A stretch of 64,000 nt of DNA from the NCBI GenBank assembly GCA_021209875.1, contig JAGYVD010000002.1, positions 3,038,001 through 3,102,000 on the forward strand, in the 5' to 3' direction. A program made the position numbers and the translations under genes. The notes beneath the pieces were generated by a model. It made no database searches and was not told where the DNA came from. It worked only from the letters and a program-made list of their open reading frames with translations. Each line of letters opens with the position of its first letter. Position 1 is the first letter of the stretch. Shown here in pieces: positions 11,330 to 23,219 of this stretch. This DNA is from Rosellinia necatrix. Lineage: Eukaryota > Ascomycota > Sordariomycetes > Xylariales > Xylariaceae.

Positions 11330-13203
11330 ATCATCTTTGAACCTGCCGGCCTTCCTGCGCAAGAAAAGCCGAAATTTCTGCTCAGCTATACTGCTCTAGG
11401 TGCACAAGTCCCAGCCAATTTCTTTTCTCCCCTATTTTTAGGGGGCTAGGCAATGAGGCTCACAGAGTGTCATCTTTTAGCGGAGTAGAGAATCAACCAA
11501 GATATCAAGTTGAACAGCGTATATTTGAAGTTTACGGCCTAACCTATCATTGTCACTCCATGAATACATTGTTAATGTGGGTTACCTTAGAGCACGCCCA
11601 ACCATCCGCAACGTAAGAAACTCGCTATGAGAGACGAAATGTGAAATCCTATAAACATGGTGTCAGGCCAATAGATCACATAGCGAGGTACCAGCTACCC
11701 TAGGGGGTAGCTCTAAGGGCATAATTGTGTATATAAGGACTGAAGGCCTCCCACCTAGATGGTAGGCCCAGGAATCAATGATGTTGAGCCCTACCCCTAT
11801 ACTTGGCTATCTACCTGCTACCCAGCTGCTACCTCATAGTGACTAGACCTCACTCTGGGCAATCCTAACATGACACATGGCCTCTACAGCAACCTACGCC
11901 CTCTTGATTTCCGTATGTGGTGTGTTGGAGCCAACGGAATTTATTGGTGGTCAGTGCTGAATTCGTTCATTCCGAACCGCTTTCCCCCACAGTTCTCGAC
12001 CTGTTATATATCCCTAAGCCCTTCTCATCAGCAATATTTCCCCGGAATTCTAGGATTCGGGACACCGGATGAGTTTAGTCACCACTATTGCCTCGGGATA
12101 ACAGCTCTTAGAGGTATGCCTACACCACCATGTATGCTGACTTAGCCTGAACCCATCCCACTAGTGCTCTCCGGATTGGATAATAACCTTCTTATTTAAA
12201 GCAAATTCTACCAAATTCATAAGTGGTCGTGCCGTTCCCTCGAAAATAAATAGTTACTAGCAAGACAAACCGGGCAGTTCAATCACAACACTTAGCACTA
12301 TCTATCCTCTCCGTATTTATATGTCGTACTGACAAGCTTTGAAGCCGAAGGTATCTCGGGGCTATACCCGTTAATATTTGTATGTAGTGTCAGGGTAGGT
12401 ATTTTATAATATATCGTCATAATTTAGCTGCGGAGTTGATCACAACTTCCTCTTAGGGGTCAGAGGAATAGTGGTTGGGAAAGTCCAAAAGCTTTTGAGT
12501 GAAATTATCACCGAAACTGGAAGCGCGTTGGTGAAAAGGGCTTAATGAGCCATCGCCAATCTAACACGCTTCACGACTGTGGAACGGTTTTCTTGGATTC
12601 GGTCTCTCATATGATATAGCACCAGTGCACCACGGATTACGCAATGAAAGACTGCAACTTTAACCGTATTTGATTTTTTTTTTTTTTTCAAGTATTCCCG
12701 CTTTTAAAGATTAGAGACTAATTTCACACGTTCAAGTTATAGCTGGGGGAGGAACATCAATGGTGCAGTATCAATCATGGTATTAGGTAGTCTTATAGAA
12801 ATAGAGCCTTATTTACGAAGGATTTTTGGTGTAAGACGGGTCTGATACTACATTAGCTCTGTAGGCCATGACAGGAATGCTACCTAGGCCGAGTTGTTGG
12901 GGTGTGCTTGCCGGGCGGCGTGGCGTGCGGAAGAATACAGTGTGTGGCTTTCGAGTTGACTATATGAATTTTAAGAGTGACAGTGAGGCATCATATAGGT
13001 AACAAAAAATAGAGGTATTATATTTGCCTAGTACAACTGAAAAACTGGGATGGCAGATTCATAACGCGATAGATGTCCAAAATGATTGTACTACATATAT
13101 ATACGCATTGCTAGATATGTTAGTGCTGAGCATCCCTGATATGTGTCTCATAAACCGCCCCCCAAATATTTTGTTCCCGAAATATTACCAATCCATCCCA
13201 AAT
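11330..13203. other. Convergent intergenic region (3' flanks)
   Basis: About 1.9 kb between two genes that converge, so it should contain both 3' UTRs and their poly(A) signals. A T14-16 run lies near 12,675-12,690. A 91-codon plus frame at 11870-12145 has no recognisable features. I see nothing else to annotate. Confidence 0.55.
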
Positions 13204-14545
13204 TCAAGGGCCTTGTGTAACTTGGAACATAGGCTCAAGGAGAAGCGGGAGATCTGGGTTTCGCAGGCCAACCCAATCATGGTCCATGACCCCGTATCCC
13301 TCATCGTGATCAAAGATGCCTTCGCGGAGGTAATACGAGCCCATGAGCGACCAGATTGCCCACTCCGAGTCGTTGCTGAGGACGTATTCCTTGAGGCACT
13401 GGAAATATTTGTTATGCGCGTCCGAGAGACCCATGTTAGGCCCACCTGTCATGGAGAACCCGAACTCGGAGAGGATGAGGGGTGCGGTATAGTCTCTGCC
13501 CTGCTCTAGGACGAAACCGTTGAAGAGGCCGTAAGCGTTCTTCAAAGCACTGCAGTTGTCCTTGGCGAGCGCGAAAGTCACGGTGAATTCGTACGCGTGC
13601 CACTCCCAAACGTGTTTATCCGCCCACGCACTCCAGTCGATATTGCCCTTAGTACGGATATGCGTCAGGTCGGTACTCGACTGCGTGCCGCCTATGAGTA
13701 TAAGCAGGTCTGGACCGGCCTGATGAACACGTTTGGCTGCCTGACTGAGGTAGTTGTACCAATCGTCTCGTCCATTAAATGTGCCCTGAAGGAGGAATTC
13801 ACGAATTTCATTACGAAGACCCATCCCGATCACGCCGGGCTGCGAATTTGCCCATGTCGCCATAGATTCGAGGCCATTCAGCCAGTTTTGGGTGTTGAAG
13901 AAACGGCTGTTAGCCTTATTATAGCCGGATCCTTGATCCCACCATCCATTACCATCAGTAAGGTTGCCTATCGCTCGTCAGTTTTGCCGTGGCTATACGG
14001 AATTTGAATGGATTTGACGAGTAAAGGATAAAAGTAGCCTTCTCATCAATATTTTGGTACTTACAGCACCAGCTCGCCCTACTGACATGGTTATCTAGGA
14101 TTGTCATTACGCCGCGTTTCCATAACGCAGCAATAACAGCCGCATAGGCGTCCCGGGTTGTGCTGCTGGCGAGGAAGGGGTTTTTTTCGACAACCTGCGC
14201 ATACATGCCATTCATGGCGTTGACGTCTACGCTGGCAGCCGACGCCGCGCTAGTGAACGACTGAGAGACGAGGACATTTGGGTTCAATGCGTGATCGATC
14301 GAATATGTAAGACGCACGCAGTTGAACCCTTGCGCAGCTACGAAATCAGCAATATGATCGACAGACTGCTTGTTCAAGCCCTCAGGGGTATTGACTTCAA
14401 GATGACCAGCCCAGTTGACGCATCGAAGCTTCACACGGTTGCCACCAGCGTCAAGGATCCACCTCGAGGATGTTTTCAGGGGTAAATCGACTCCCAGTGC
14501 CGGCAAGGCGGCACACAAGACCGCCACAACAGAGGCGATCTTCAT
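13204..14545 (-). CDS. Secreted glycoside hydrolase family 5 (cellulase-fold) enzyme
   Basis: Exons (minus) 14545-14065 and 13967-13204, joined over a 97-nt GTAAGT...CTGAC...TAG intron that splits the codon for C161, give 414 residues. Residues 1-18 form a classic signal peptide (positive start, AVLCAALPALG), so the enzyme should be secreted. GH5 hallmarks: RCVNW near the first strand (41-45), VRLTYS (77-82), LRNE with the likely acid/base E214, WHAYEF around H284/Y286, SEFGF with the likely nucleophile E328, and a conserved Trp in WAIWS (~366). GH5 enzymes hydrolyse beta-1,4 or related glucans and mannans with retention. The subfamily and substrate cannot be read from sequence by eye. No carbohydrate-binding module is present; the protein ends with LEPMFQVTQGP. 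It lies about 4.6 kb from the heterochromatin edge. Confidence 0.92.
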
Positions 14546-16794
14546 GATAGTCTACGGTAGACTAGTTGACGCGCTCGATAATGTTAGAACTGCGAAGAGG
14601 TCGGCGAAAGACTGTACTGGAAGGCTGCAGGGTAATTTCATCCAAACAATGTATGCTACTTTGGAACGTGCGGCAAGAATTAGTAAGGCAGCATGGGCAT
14701 TAAGTAGTACCTTTGAGCGCCCACGCGTAATATCCACGAGGATATGGCCAGTCTTGATACCCGGGCAGGTGTGGGGACGGGTCCGGGAACAGAGGCCAAC
14801 CAACGGCCGAAACAATCGAGCTTGTGAAAGAGTGAGAAAAGTGACTGTCGCCTTATACAGCGGGTGACCAAGCTCAGCTGGACTGACAGCGAGGCTGACC
14901 GAGACAGCAGTAGCAAGATGGATAGCACCAAAACCGGTATCGTGTTCTATCAGAAGCACCTTCACATATAAGGGTTTGATGCCATGATGCACACCTATAT
15001 ATAAGACTCCCCAAGACAAAAACGGCACGCGCAAGAAACCATACGCACCGGCATTCTATTTGCTCACGTACGAAATACCTCCCTGATATACGATACTACC
15101 TAACTCACTGGGGGAGGCCCAGTCCGAGGCATTCTGATCTGGGGTGAGAGAACGACAACAGAATTGGGCCGAGGCCGAGACCTGCCATGGATGGGGACCG
15201 GGGCCATCCAGGGAAGGAGGATGATATCTGAATGGCGACTGGAGGGTGGGGTGCCGAACCACTTGAACCATCCGATAGCCTTATCCAGTTTTGGCACAGA
15301 ACTAGAAGACGTGGTGACACGCCCGAGAGGTCATTCGGACGTCCCAGCCCAAGCCAAGGGTGTAGCGTTGATTTCTGGCGCGCATGTGGCAGGTCGTTCT
15401 CCGACCCCGACGTGTGTGCGGGGGAGTGCCATCGATGCCATGCCAATCTGCGTCCTTGTACCTGACATGCCGGGATTACTCTGCATGATGGGGGAGCCAG
15501 GGGGCAGGGGCGGAGGGGGGACGGGAGGTTTTTTTTTTTTTTGTGTTTGCCTCCTCAAGAGCAGGAGCGCTCCAAAATAAAAACAAGAAACGTGGCAGGG
15601 GGACGATAGCAGGCAAGCCTCTTCCTCGCGGTTGATTGTAACTGGGCGCTCGGAGCCTCGAGTGTAATCAGTTGAAATATTGAGGCTTAGCTGACTAGGT
15701 ATGCGTTCGTCACAGAAGTTAGATCAGCACCCAGCAGACCAAGGCCGTCTGTGATACTAGTTCGCTTTCGCTCTCATCAAACGAAGGGTGATTGATGTCT
15801 CATGGTTGGGCACTTGGACCATGTTAGTCGTGACCTGACAGAGGCCGAAGTGATTGGACACTGGTCGACTGATGGATGGCGGAATCAACGATTCTGATTG
15901 GAACGGCATATTTGATTACGGACTGTAATGGAGTGCAGGGGAGTTGGGTCCTATCGAATCGAGGAGGGGGAGAGTCTCCATTGCCCCATCAGCGCGGATG
16001 CTACAGAGTGGGCGCACAGGTGGTAACGTCACTTATCTTTTATCTTGGTGCTTAAGCCTAACGAACCGGGGTTGTGGGTTGTAGGTGTACATGGCTGCGA
16101 GATGTTCGGGGGCTTGGCGTCTGCCGATTCAACACCATAATTCATCCTGGTCACTAAGGCCTGCGAACCAATGCATGCTGTTATGAAGTATACTTATGAG
16201 CGATGTAGGTAGGTGCTTTGCCTTTTGCCGACGTGCTTTTGAACTCGTTGGCACTACCTAGCATGACCACCCACTCCGAGAAACTGCTCGGAGATTAAAC
16301 GAAAAGCGCAGCCAACCGTTGAGTTGAGATGGGCATTGTGGTTGCATATGAAGGGACTTACCTAACCGGCAACAACTCCTTTAATTAAGTTGGCAGAGAG
16401 TCCACATTGGCGTTAGTTTGGCTTGACGGATCTCGGTAACAGGGACACGTAGAAACTGTTGAGGGGAGCACAGCGCCTTCCGGTATCAAAAGGTCGCTTC
16501 AACTTGAGACGGGGTTGAATAGTATTAGTTATTAGAGCATATGGGATTGGTATTATCTATTTCATCGTCATCATATCGTGAGGCAACCGAATGTAAGATG
16601 GATGCCTCCATTTCGTGATAGTAAGTTGTGGACTTCGGATGCACTATTAACGCGGTAAGTCATCGCTTGCGGTGAGCGACGAGTGCCTATTAGGATGAGC
16701 ATTGGAGATGAATAACCCGCTTGGTTTGTCTGATCTCAACAGGGTCCGGGGCAGAATAGAAGCAAACAGAAGAGTTTGACAATTTTTGCATGAA
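14546..16794. other. Intergenic region: GH5 promoter side and 3' flank of the PH-domain gene
   Basis: About 2.2 kb. The left part should hold the promoter of the GH5 gene, which reads leftward. Overlapping ORFs of 65-160 codons occur on both strands at 14.4-15.6 kb, but none has a domain and they overlap each other in several frames. There is a T14 run near 15,530. I could not assign regulator sites with confidence. Confidence 0.5.
14995..15004 (-). promoter_or_regulatory. Possible TATA element upstream of the GH5 gene
   Basis: TATATATAAG-like sequence about 450 bp upstream of the GH5 start codon, in otherwise mixed-composition DNA. If used it would imply a long leader. The motif is symmetric and short, so this is weak. 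Confidence 0.2.
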
Positions 16795-18121
16795 TCAGGA
16801 TGCGGGACCAGTCCCTTGACCTGACACAGACACGCGGGCCTCCAACTCTTTTCTCTTAGAGAGAAGGCTCTTGAATGCGCCGAGGCAATGGACCAAGGAC
16901 TCCTCGTCATGCGCGCAGAAGCGGTAGCTCTTCTCATCTGTAATGATCTGCATGCAGTTCACCTTTGTTTTACTAACCGGGTCAATGTCTACCACGTTCA
17001 CAACCGATACCAGTGCCAAGATGAACGAGGCCGTATATTCTGACCCGTCCTTGTAGAGAATCAGATTTCTCGGTCGGAGGACAGCCCAGCAGTTCTTCCA
17101 TTGCCTCATGCCGCGCTTCCCCTTGAGAAACCAGAGCCAACCTTGCCAGACGACTCGATCGGGGTCACGCTCTACGTTAAGTCCGCTTATCTGGCTAACA
17201 TTTTGATCACCAATAACTGGCCGTTTGGGGCATGGGTTAGATGGCATGCCCGATGCGGAGGTTAATGGCACGGTGAAGCTTTCGATCGAAGCTCCATGCC
17301 CCCTCCGGACCTCGACGTCGGAAAGGTCAGATTGCGAGGCTACCTCGTTCGCAGACAGCCCAGAATAGTCGTTATGAGAGGAACGTCTTCCCCTAGGCCC
17401 TATTGGTTTTGGTAGATCAAGGGGCTCGGGGGAGCTTGATAGAAACCGCTCGTGGTCGGACACAGGCGGGTCGCGGGTCCTATTCATGGTCTTCAAGATT
17501 GATGCTGGCGCGAATGATTGTCGGCGGATGATGGGGCTCGCTAGAAACATCTCCTCCTCCTCCTCTTCAATTCTGGCGTCTTGTCGTATGAGATCGATCC
17601 ACTCTTGCGCATCTTTCGCGGTCGGGGCCTCGAAATGGAAATTTCGAGCAGGGGAAAAGAGCCCAAACAGATGGTTCCTCTTCTGCTTGGGATCCTTGAG
17701 TGGTGCAACCGCTGATAAATCCGACAGATATAACTTATGTCGAAGCTTGCTTTCCTTGTCTGATTTGTAGATAGATAGCGCATTGGGCCGTAACACGAGG
17801 TAGACAGGCTTCCAAACCTGTAGATGAATCCAAGGTTAGCATCTTAAATCGTCTAGAGCGCGCCTATCTGATCGTGTAACGTACCTTTGTCTTCTGGGTT
17901 CGTTTTTGTACGTATCCTGACTTGAGCACACGATCGAACTCAAAGCTTCCATTTTGATTCACGGGGCTTGGCGTGGGCAGTGCCAGCTGGCTTCGAAGTC
18001 GGTTCACGGCGGTGTTTATTGGGGAAGTTATTGTAGTGGGGGTTATGGCAACGGTCGTCCGGCGATCCGTCACTGATGTGCCGGCCTTTTGTGGGAGACA
18101 ATGAGTGGCCGTCTCCGCCAT
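16795..18121 (-). CDS. Double PH-domain protein, Opy1-like
   Basis: Exons (minus) 18121-17885 and 17817-16795, joined over a 67-nt GTACGT...CTAAC...ACAG intron, give 419 residues. PH1 (~66-159) starts LKSGYVQKR, runs across the splice junction (KTK/VWKPVYL) and ends with the helix containing W152. PH2 (~302-398) starts WQGWLWFLKGKRG and ends with a CLGAFKSLL helix. A run of six Glu follows PH1, then a Ser/Arg/Pro-rich linker. PH domains of this type bind phosphoinositides at membranes. Yeast Opy1 has the same two-PH layout and senses PI(4,5)P2 and its kinase Mss4, so an equivalent role is plausible. The Lys/Arg-rich beta1-beta2 loops fit lipid binding. This is the last gene before the AT-rich block, and its promoter faces that block. 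Confidence 0.9.
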
Positions 18122-19139
18122 GGTAGAGATGAAGTTGGCGTAGGCAGCAGAGCTCTCTACAGCAGCGGATAACGAATGACTGGTAGCTAGAGATGTGAGT
18201 GGCAGATGTCACGGGATAAGCCTGAAGCGTAGCGTCGGTATCCTGGCCCTGTGTAGCATACGAGCTCCTGCGTGATGCCCGTGATTGGAATATCACAGGT
18301 TCCGATAGCTGGGTGGCTTGGGTTTGGTTTACTATCGGCCGTTGGTTGGTTGGTCAGCCAGTCGGTTGAGAGGATATTGACTTACACCCTTGCGTGCTGA
18401 CGGAAATAGAAGGGTAGCTAATAAGGCGACGGGGTTATGGGAGCTAAGTAAAGAGAAGGAAGAAGACGAGAGTGAGAGGTCGAACGGTACGTCGGCAGGT
18501 GTTGTCACGGGTATGGGGAGGTGTAGAAGTGTTTATCACACGTAATCTAAAGATAAAGACGACAAGAAGCGGTGGGGTTGATGGCCAAGTTAAAGAGGGA
18601 TGGAGAGCGACATTGACACGTCGGTTGCTGCTAACGGATTAGGGGGGGTCTTGGGTAGATGAGGCAGTAGAATGTCGAATATCGGACATGAAATGCCCCT
18701 CTTGAATGATCAGCGCTGGGCAAAGAGCAGGGAGGGAGAAGATAAGGAGTAAGGAGCGGCAGTAGCAGGCGATGCGCGCGCTACCGTTGTTGCAGAGATG
18801 AATGCCGAATCAAAGAAAGGTATACAGCGGAACAATGGGGAATTGAAAGAAAAAAAATATGCTCGACTCTGTGACGATGGCTAGCTCGGCATGGGTAACT
18901 GGAGAAAGGAAATGGTGGGCTGCTAAACGAAGAGTCTGGAGAGCATCAGTTGTGCAACGTGGTTTAAGCATGATGTAGAACTTGGAAGGGCTTGAGTTGT
19001 TATTGTTGGTGAGGCGAATAAGATGAGCATGGTCTGATTTGGATAGGTGCCGTAGTTGGGTTTCAGCACTACATGCATCTCAAGATAGGTAGGTAGAGTG
19101 GGTCTCAAGAAGCCCCACATAATATAGAATTCCTGATTA
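18122..19139 (-). promoter_or_regulatory. Upstream region of the PH-domain gene, abutting heterochromatin
   Basis: Normal-GC sequence of about 1 kb between the PH-gene start codon and the composition switch. It must contain the promoter and leader of that gene. Open frames here (118 and 85 codons on minus) lack features. I found no specific element. A second start codon upstream of 18121 in the same frame was not seen. Confidence 0.5.
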
Positions 19140-19198
19140 AACATTGTAGTTTTTTTACTAAGTAATATAGCTTGTAGCAATAAAAAGCAAAGTTATAG

Positions 19199-19272
19199 AT
19201 GGGATAGAGACCTAGTGATTAACATAGGCGTGCACAATAGTAGTAGTAGCAGACACCTAGACAAGACGTTAA

Positions 19273-19304
<32 letters not shown>

Positions 19305-19343
19305 TAGTGCACGCCTATGTTAATCACTAGGTCTCTATCCCAT
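19199..19343. mobile_element. Foldback element with 37-bp perfect inverted arms
   Basis: Left arm 19199-19235 (ATGGGATAGAGACC... to ...GCGTGCAC) and right arm 19307-19343 are exact reverse complements. After one mismatch the pairing continues about 13 bp into (TAG)n on the left and (CTA)n on the right. The right side has about 11 CTA/TAC triplets. It looks like a MITE or foldback element whose centre is a microsatellite. No clear target-site duplication. It sits at the GC/AT boundary and is hardly mutated. Confidence 0.85.
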
Positions 19344-19399
19344 GTAGTAATAACATAACACTAGAGGTTGTACTTCTTTTTATATATAGCCAAATGTTA

Positions 19400-19511
19400 T
19401 TGCTACAGAATACTAGGGGTAGGAAGTAAACAGACAAATAAGTGGCCCTACTTAGCCTGTAATACCTGTACAGCCAACTAACCAGTTGGTCCCCATCCTT
19501 TTCTGTAGCAA
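19400..19511. mobile_element. 112-bp MITE-like element with 11-bp terminal inverted repeats
   Basis: Begins TTGCTACAGAA (19400-19410) and ends with its exact complement TTCTGTAGCAA (19501-19511). The two outer parts match the two ends of the longer element at 20090-20450, so this is an internally deleted version of that element. It has no coding capacity and was probably mobilised in trans by an unknown transposase. I found no convincing target duplication. Confidence 0.75.
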
Positions 19512-19690
19512 ATAGTGCGATAGAGTATGTGTTAGATTGTATATATAAGCCTAGCCACTGCTTATATAAGCAATAACTAAATAATTTTTAAATAATAGGT
19601 TTAAATCTTAGGTATATAAACAGGAAAAATATCTTATAAGCTAGCAATAAAACTTTAATAAACTTTAAACAGGCCAATAATAAGTTTTAT

Positions 19691-19933
19691 CACAATTAGT
19701 GTTTTTTATAGAGGCAATGCTCCTAGTTAAAGTCCTATATATATATTGATCAGAAGATGGGGAACAGAAAAAGCTATTTAAGTAGAAATTAGGTATGTAT
19801 TAGTTTATAGGTGCACGGATGCTAGGTCATAAGCTGTACGTAGGTGTTGTGGGCCTTGGCCTACAACCAGAAGGACCTTTCCAGGTGGGTCCTAGTCAGG
19901 GGTATGTAGGTATGTGTAGCATCCATGACTAGT
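19691..19933 (-). mobile_element. Inverted fragment of the same small TIR element
   Basis: About 240 bp that are the reverse complement of the middle of the element at 20.1-20.4 kb. They share the segment containing CCTGACTAGGACCCACCTGG, the CCTTCTGGTT stretch and the TTTCTACTTAAATAGC stretch. This copy is GC-richer than its partner, so the pair shows which positions changed. Its outer ends are missing. Confidence 0.8.
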
Positions 19934-20089
19934 TTAAACAGCCTGATAATAAGACCTATTGTTATAATAAAACATAAAAAGTCTAGTTATAATAATAAAG
20001 CTTATAAAAAATTAATCTATAATAGTAAAACTATATAAAATAACCTGTAAACTAATAAAATAATTAAAAAGTATTTTTTAAGGCTGATA

Positions 20090-20450
20090 TATGCTATAAT
20101 ATACAAGAGGTAAAAAATAAACAGACAAAGAAGTGGCCTTATTAGTCACAGATGCCACACATGCCTATACACCCCTGACTAGGACCCACCTGGAAAAGTC
20201 CTTCTGGTTATAGGCCAAGGCCTATAACACCTACATATATCATATGACCTAGCATCTGTGCACTTATAAACTAGTATATACCTAATTTCTACTTAAATAG
20301 CTTTTTCTGTTTTTTATCTTCTAATTAATATATATATAGGACTTTAACTAGGAGCATTGCTTTTATAAAGGACACTAATTGTGACACTATTTAGCATGTA
20401 ATACTAGTACAGCTAACTAACCAGTAAGTCCTTATCCTTTTCTAAATTAA
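20090..20450 (+). mobile_element. ~360-bp longest copy of the small TIR element, ends decayed
   Basis: Left end TGCTATAATATAC aligns with TGCTACAGAATAC of the 112-bp copy. The right end, up to CCTTATCCTTTTCT, aligns with its right part, and the middle matches the inverted copy at 19691-19933. Both terminal repeats have been altered by transitions, so the element should be inert. No ORF. Confidence 0.75.
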
Positions 20451-20639
20451 CTATTATAATAAAAATAAAAATAAAAATATATATTTAATTATAATATAAA
20501 AAAAGCTTTAAAATATAAAAAAGCTTATTTTTTTAAAATTAAAATTAATAATAAAAGTTATATAAAACTGTAAATAATAATTTTATAGTTTAAAATTAAA
20601 TAAATCTTTTTTTTTTTTTTTTTTTTAAAAAGTGTAAAT

Positions 20640-20920
20640 TTAATAATAAACCAGGCTTATAACTTAAACTTATTATTAAAGCTATTTTAATTTTTTTAAT
20701 ATAAATATTTAATGTTTAGAGTTTTAGTTGTTAATTTTTTTAATAAAAAAATAGATCAATTTAAAAAAAGAATTATTAATTATAAAAAGCTTAATAACAC
20801 TTTAAGGATGTTTAATATACATAATAAAATTTATTAAAAAGCTTTTATTTAGTAGAATAAGTTATAGGTATTTATATATATAGATTATATAATAAAAATA
20901 ATTTATAAGATTATTTTAAG
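20640..20920 (-). repeat. Interrupted partial copy of LTR-like family 2
   Basis: On the minus strand this matches the AT-rich 3' two thirds of the repeats at 27567-27908 and 50082-50423, including the end segment TTATAAGCCTGGTTTATTAT. About 100 bp of unrelated AT-rich sequence interrupts it. The GC-richer head starting with GTAGTGTGG is absent. Confidence 0.55.
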
Positions 20921-20926
20921 CCTGCG

Positions 20927-21196
20927 TGTCATGGTCCACAGCCATAATGGCCCTGATAGGCTAAATGGATAGGTGGCCTGGCGGCCCCTGATTGGTCCCC
21001 CGGCTAAGTGGGTACAAATACGAGGTGGTGAATATGGCAGGCCAGTCATGTAGTAAATAGCCAGTAGTATATATAAATAGGAATTCTGGCCGTTAGCCCT
21101 GTATATAGTTTTTTCTTTTTCTCAACCTTAGTTTTTTATTTTAACATATAGGTATAGTTGGGCTTTGATCCAACTGCTGTTATTGCAGCTATTATA
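20927..21196 (+). mobile_element. Solo LTR, family 1 (copy 1)
   Basis: Begins TGTCATGGTCCACAGCC and ends near GCAGCTATTATA. It is collinear over its length with four other copies in this window, sharing CCTGGCGGCCCCTGATTGG, AGGCCAGTCATGTAGT and GGAATTCTGGCCG. The TG start, the ~270-bp size and the duplications flanking sister copies identify it as a long terminal repeat. Flanking 5-mers do not match here, so this copy may have been rearranged. Confidence 0.8.
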
Positions 21197-21476
21197 CAGC
21201 ATATATTATGCATGTAAACACAGCATGAAATTTATATTTTATATATATATATTTTATATTTAAAAAATCTTTTAAACTAAAAGTTTTTAGCTTATATATA
21301 AAACTGTTTTATATTATTATTATATATTTTTTTTCATTAGTTAATTTATTAATTTATTTAGTGTTATATATTTTAGTTAATCTTTTAAAATCTTTTTATT
21401 ATTAAGCTTTTTTTTTTATAAATATTTTTTAATAAATTAATAAGCTTATGTTTAATTATATATATGCTTTAATAAT

Positions 21477-21676
21477 AGGAGGTGTACTAAAGGGGTGTAA
21501 ATTATATATTATAAAAAATAAAGATCTAGCAAATGTAAGGTAAGCTAAAGTTCTAGCCAGATATATTGGCTAGGGCCCACATACATGGGACTAGGCCTAA
21601 TTAGGTTGTGCGTGTGGCCACAGGCCACAGCACCCCAAGCGAGGGGCTTATATAAGCACTCCCTCTACATGCATGT
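21477..21676 (+). repeat. GC-richer repeat X, plus-strand copy
   Basis: About 200 bp, from GGTGTACTAAAGGGGTG to CTCCCTCTACATGC, matching in reverse complement 38285-38482. It contains the inverted motif GTGGCCACAGGCCACAG and a CTTATATAAG TATA-like sequence. It may be part of an LTR or of a non-autonomous element; its ends are not defined. Confidence 0.75.
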
Positions 21677-21831
21677 ATTAAATAATATAATTAGCTTGTT
21701 TATATGTAATAATAAAATAAAAATAAAGATTTAAACAGCATTGCTTTTTTTTAAAGCGATAAAAACTTAATGTTAGCTGTATTAGCGCGTTTAAAAATAT
21801 ATATTATTAATTAAACTGTTGTTTTATAATT

Positions 21832-21955
21832 AATAGAGTCCCTAAAGGGGCCTGTATTAATTATGCTAATGGCTTGTGTAATATTAAATTAGATAAGCTA
21901 AAAATAAGTTGCGCAGGCTACAGCTAGCTACAGGGGGCTTATAGCCACTTTAATA
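21832..21955 (+). repeat. Repeat Y, plus-strand copy
   Basis: Runs from AATAGAGTCCCTAAAGGGG to GGGGGCTTATAGCC and matches, inverted and with many transitions, the segment at 38700-38848. This copy is the more AT-shifted one: GAGCCAACGGCTCG there reads ATGCTAATGGCTTG here. Confidence 0.7.
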
Positions 21956-22726
21956 AAAGTTAAATTTAAATTTATTAGATTTGTTTGTTTAATAAAAAAA
22001 TTAATAACAGCATTTTATGTTTTATTTTTATATTAACTTTTTAAAATAATATATTTATATAATTAATAAATTTAATTATTAAATTAAACAGATATTATTG
22101 TTTAAATGTTTTAAAATTAAAAGATTTTATTTATAGCTAAAAGTTTAAATATATATGTTTTAATTTAGTTATAATTAAATAATTAATATAAATAAAACGT
22201 TATTTTAGTCTTTATTCTTTTATATAAATTATATATTTTATTAAAATTTATAAATAAATAGTTGTGAAAAATATTTAAGAGTTGATTTTTATATTTTAAA
22301 TGTTATTATTATTAAAATTATATATTTAAATATATTTAATAATTAAAGTTAATTTAAATTTAAAAACGCTGTAAATTATTTATTTTTATTTATTATTAAC
22401 AACAAAACGCTAATAAATATATATATTATAATTTAAAGTAAGAATTATTTAAGAAATAGTTTTAGAGTTTTATTTTTTATAGGCATAGTTTGTTTTATTT
22501 TATTTTTTTACAGGTTTTAAATTATAAAATAAGCCATAGAAAATAGCATCCAATAATATTTATATATAAAACAATTATTTAAAAATATTATATATATATT
22601 CAAATATTTTTTAATAATATATTTAATTTATTTAAGCTAATAATAATAATATGTTATTATATTTTATTATATATATTAAGTTTAAATATGAACAATTTTA
22701 AAAATCTTTTAAGATAATATTTTAAA

Positions 22727-23055
22727 TATAACAGTAGTGTGGAACAGCTTGGCAATTAAGCCAGGAATCCTTATTTTAAAGATCTTTTAAGCAGAGGATG
22801 CACATATGTAAAATGCAGTTCTAATGCCGCATTTGCAAGCGCTACACGCGTGGGGCAGAAACAACCCTTAGGATCGCTTTTATTATGTGATTAATATATA
22901 TAAATACCTGTGGTTTATTATATTAAATAAAAACTTTTAATAAATTTAATTATTTATATTAAATATTTTTAAAATATTACCAAGCTTCTAATAATTAATA
23001 AATCTTTTATAAATTAATCCACACCTTAGTTAAATTAAATTAATATTACTTTTAT
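22727..23055 (+). repeat. LTR-like family 2, copy A
   Basis: Head: CAGTAGTGTGGAACAGC, then TTGGCAATTAAGCCAGGAATCC and GCAGAGGATGCAC. The body is AT-rich and collinear with the copy at 27567-27908 until about 23,040-23,055. It is the best-preserved head in the family (AAGCGCTACACGCGTGG is intact). With the direct copy 4.8 kb downstream it may be the 5' LTR of a retroelement. Confidence 0.7.
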
Positions 23056-23219
23056 TTAAAAATATACTGCGGCTAAAACAATTTAATTTAAATTAAAAAA
23101 CTTTGACTTTTTTTTAAAAGATTAAAAATAAATTAATATTTTAATTAATATCTTTTAATTTAATATTAAAATTAATTAAAGCTGTTTAAAAAGATTAATA
23201 TTAAAAATTTAATAATATA

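Noticed and set aside
13024..13509. 161-codon plus-strand ORF and 136-codon ORF at 13597-14007
   Set aside because: Antisense shadows of the GH5 exons, whose conserved motifs lie on the minus strand.
15164..15580. 138-codon plus ORF and several antisense frames at 14.4-15.6 kb
   Set aside because: Overlapping open frames on both strands of GC-rich promoter DNA, none with a recognisable domain.
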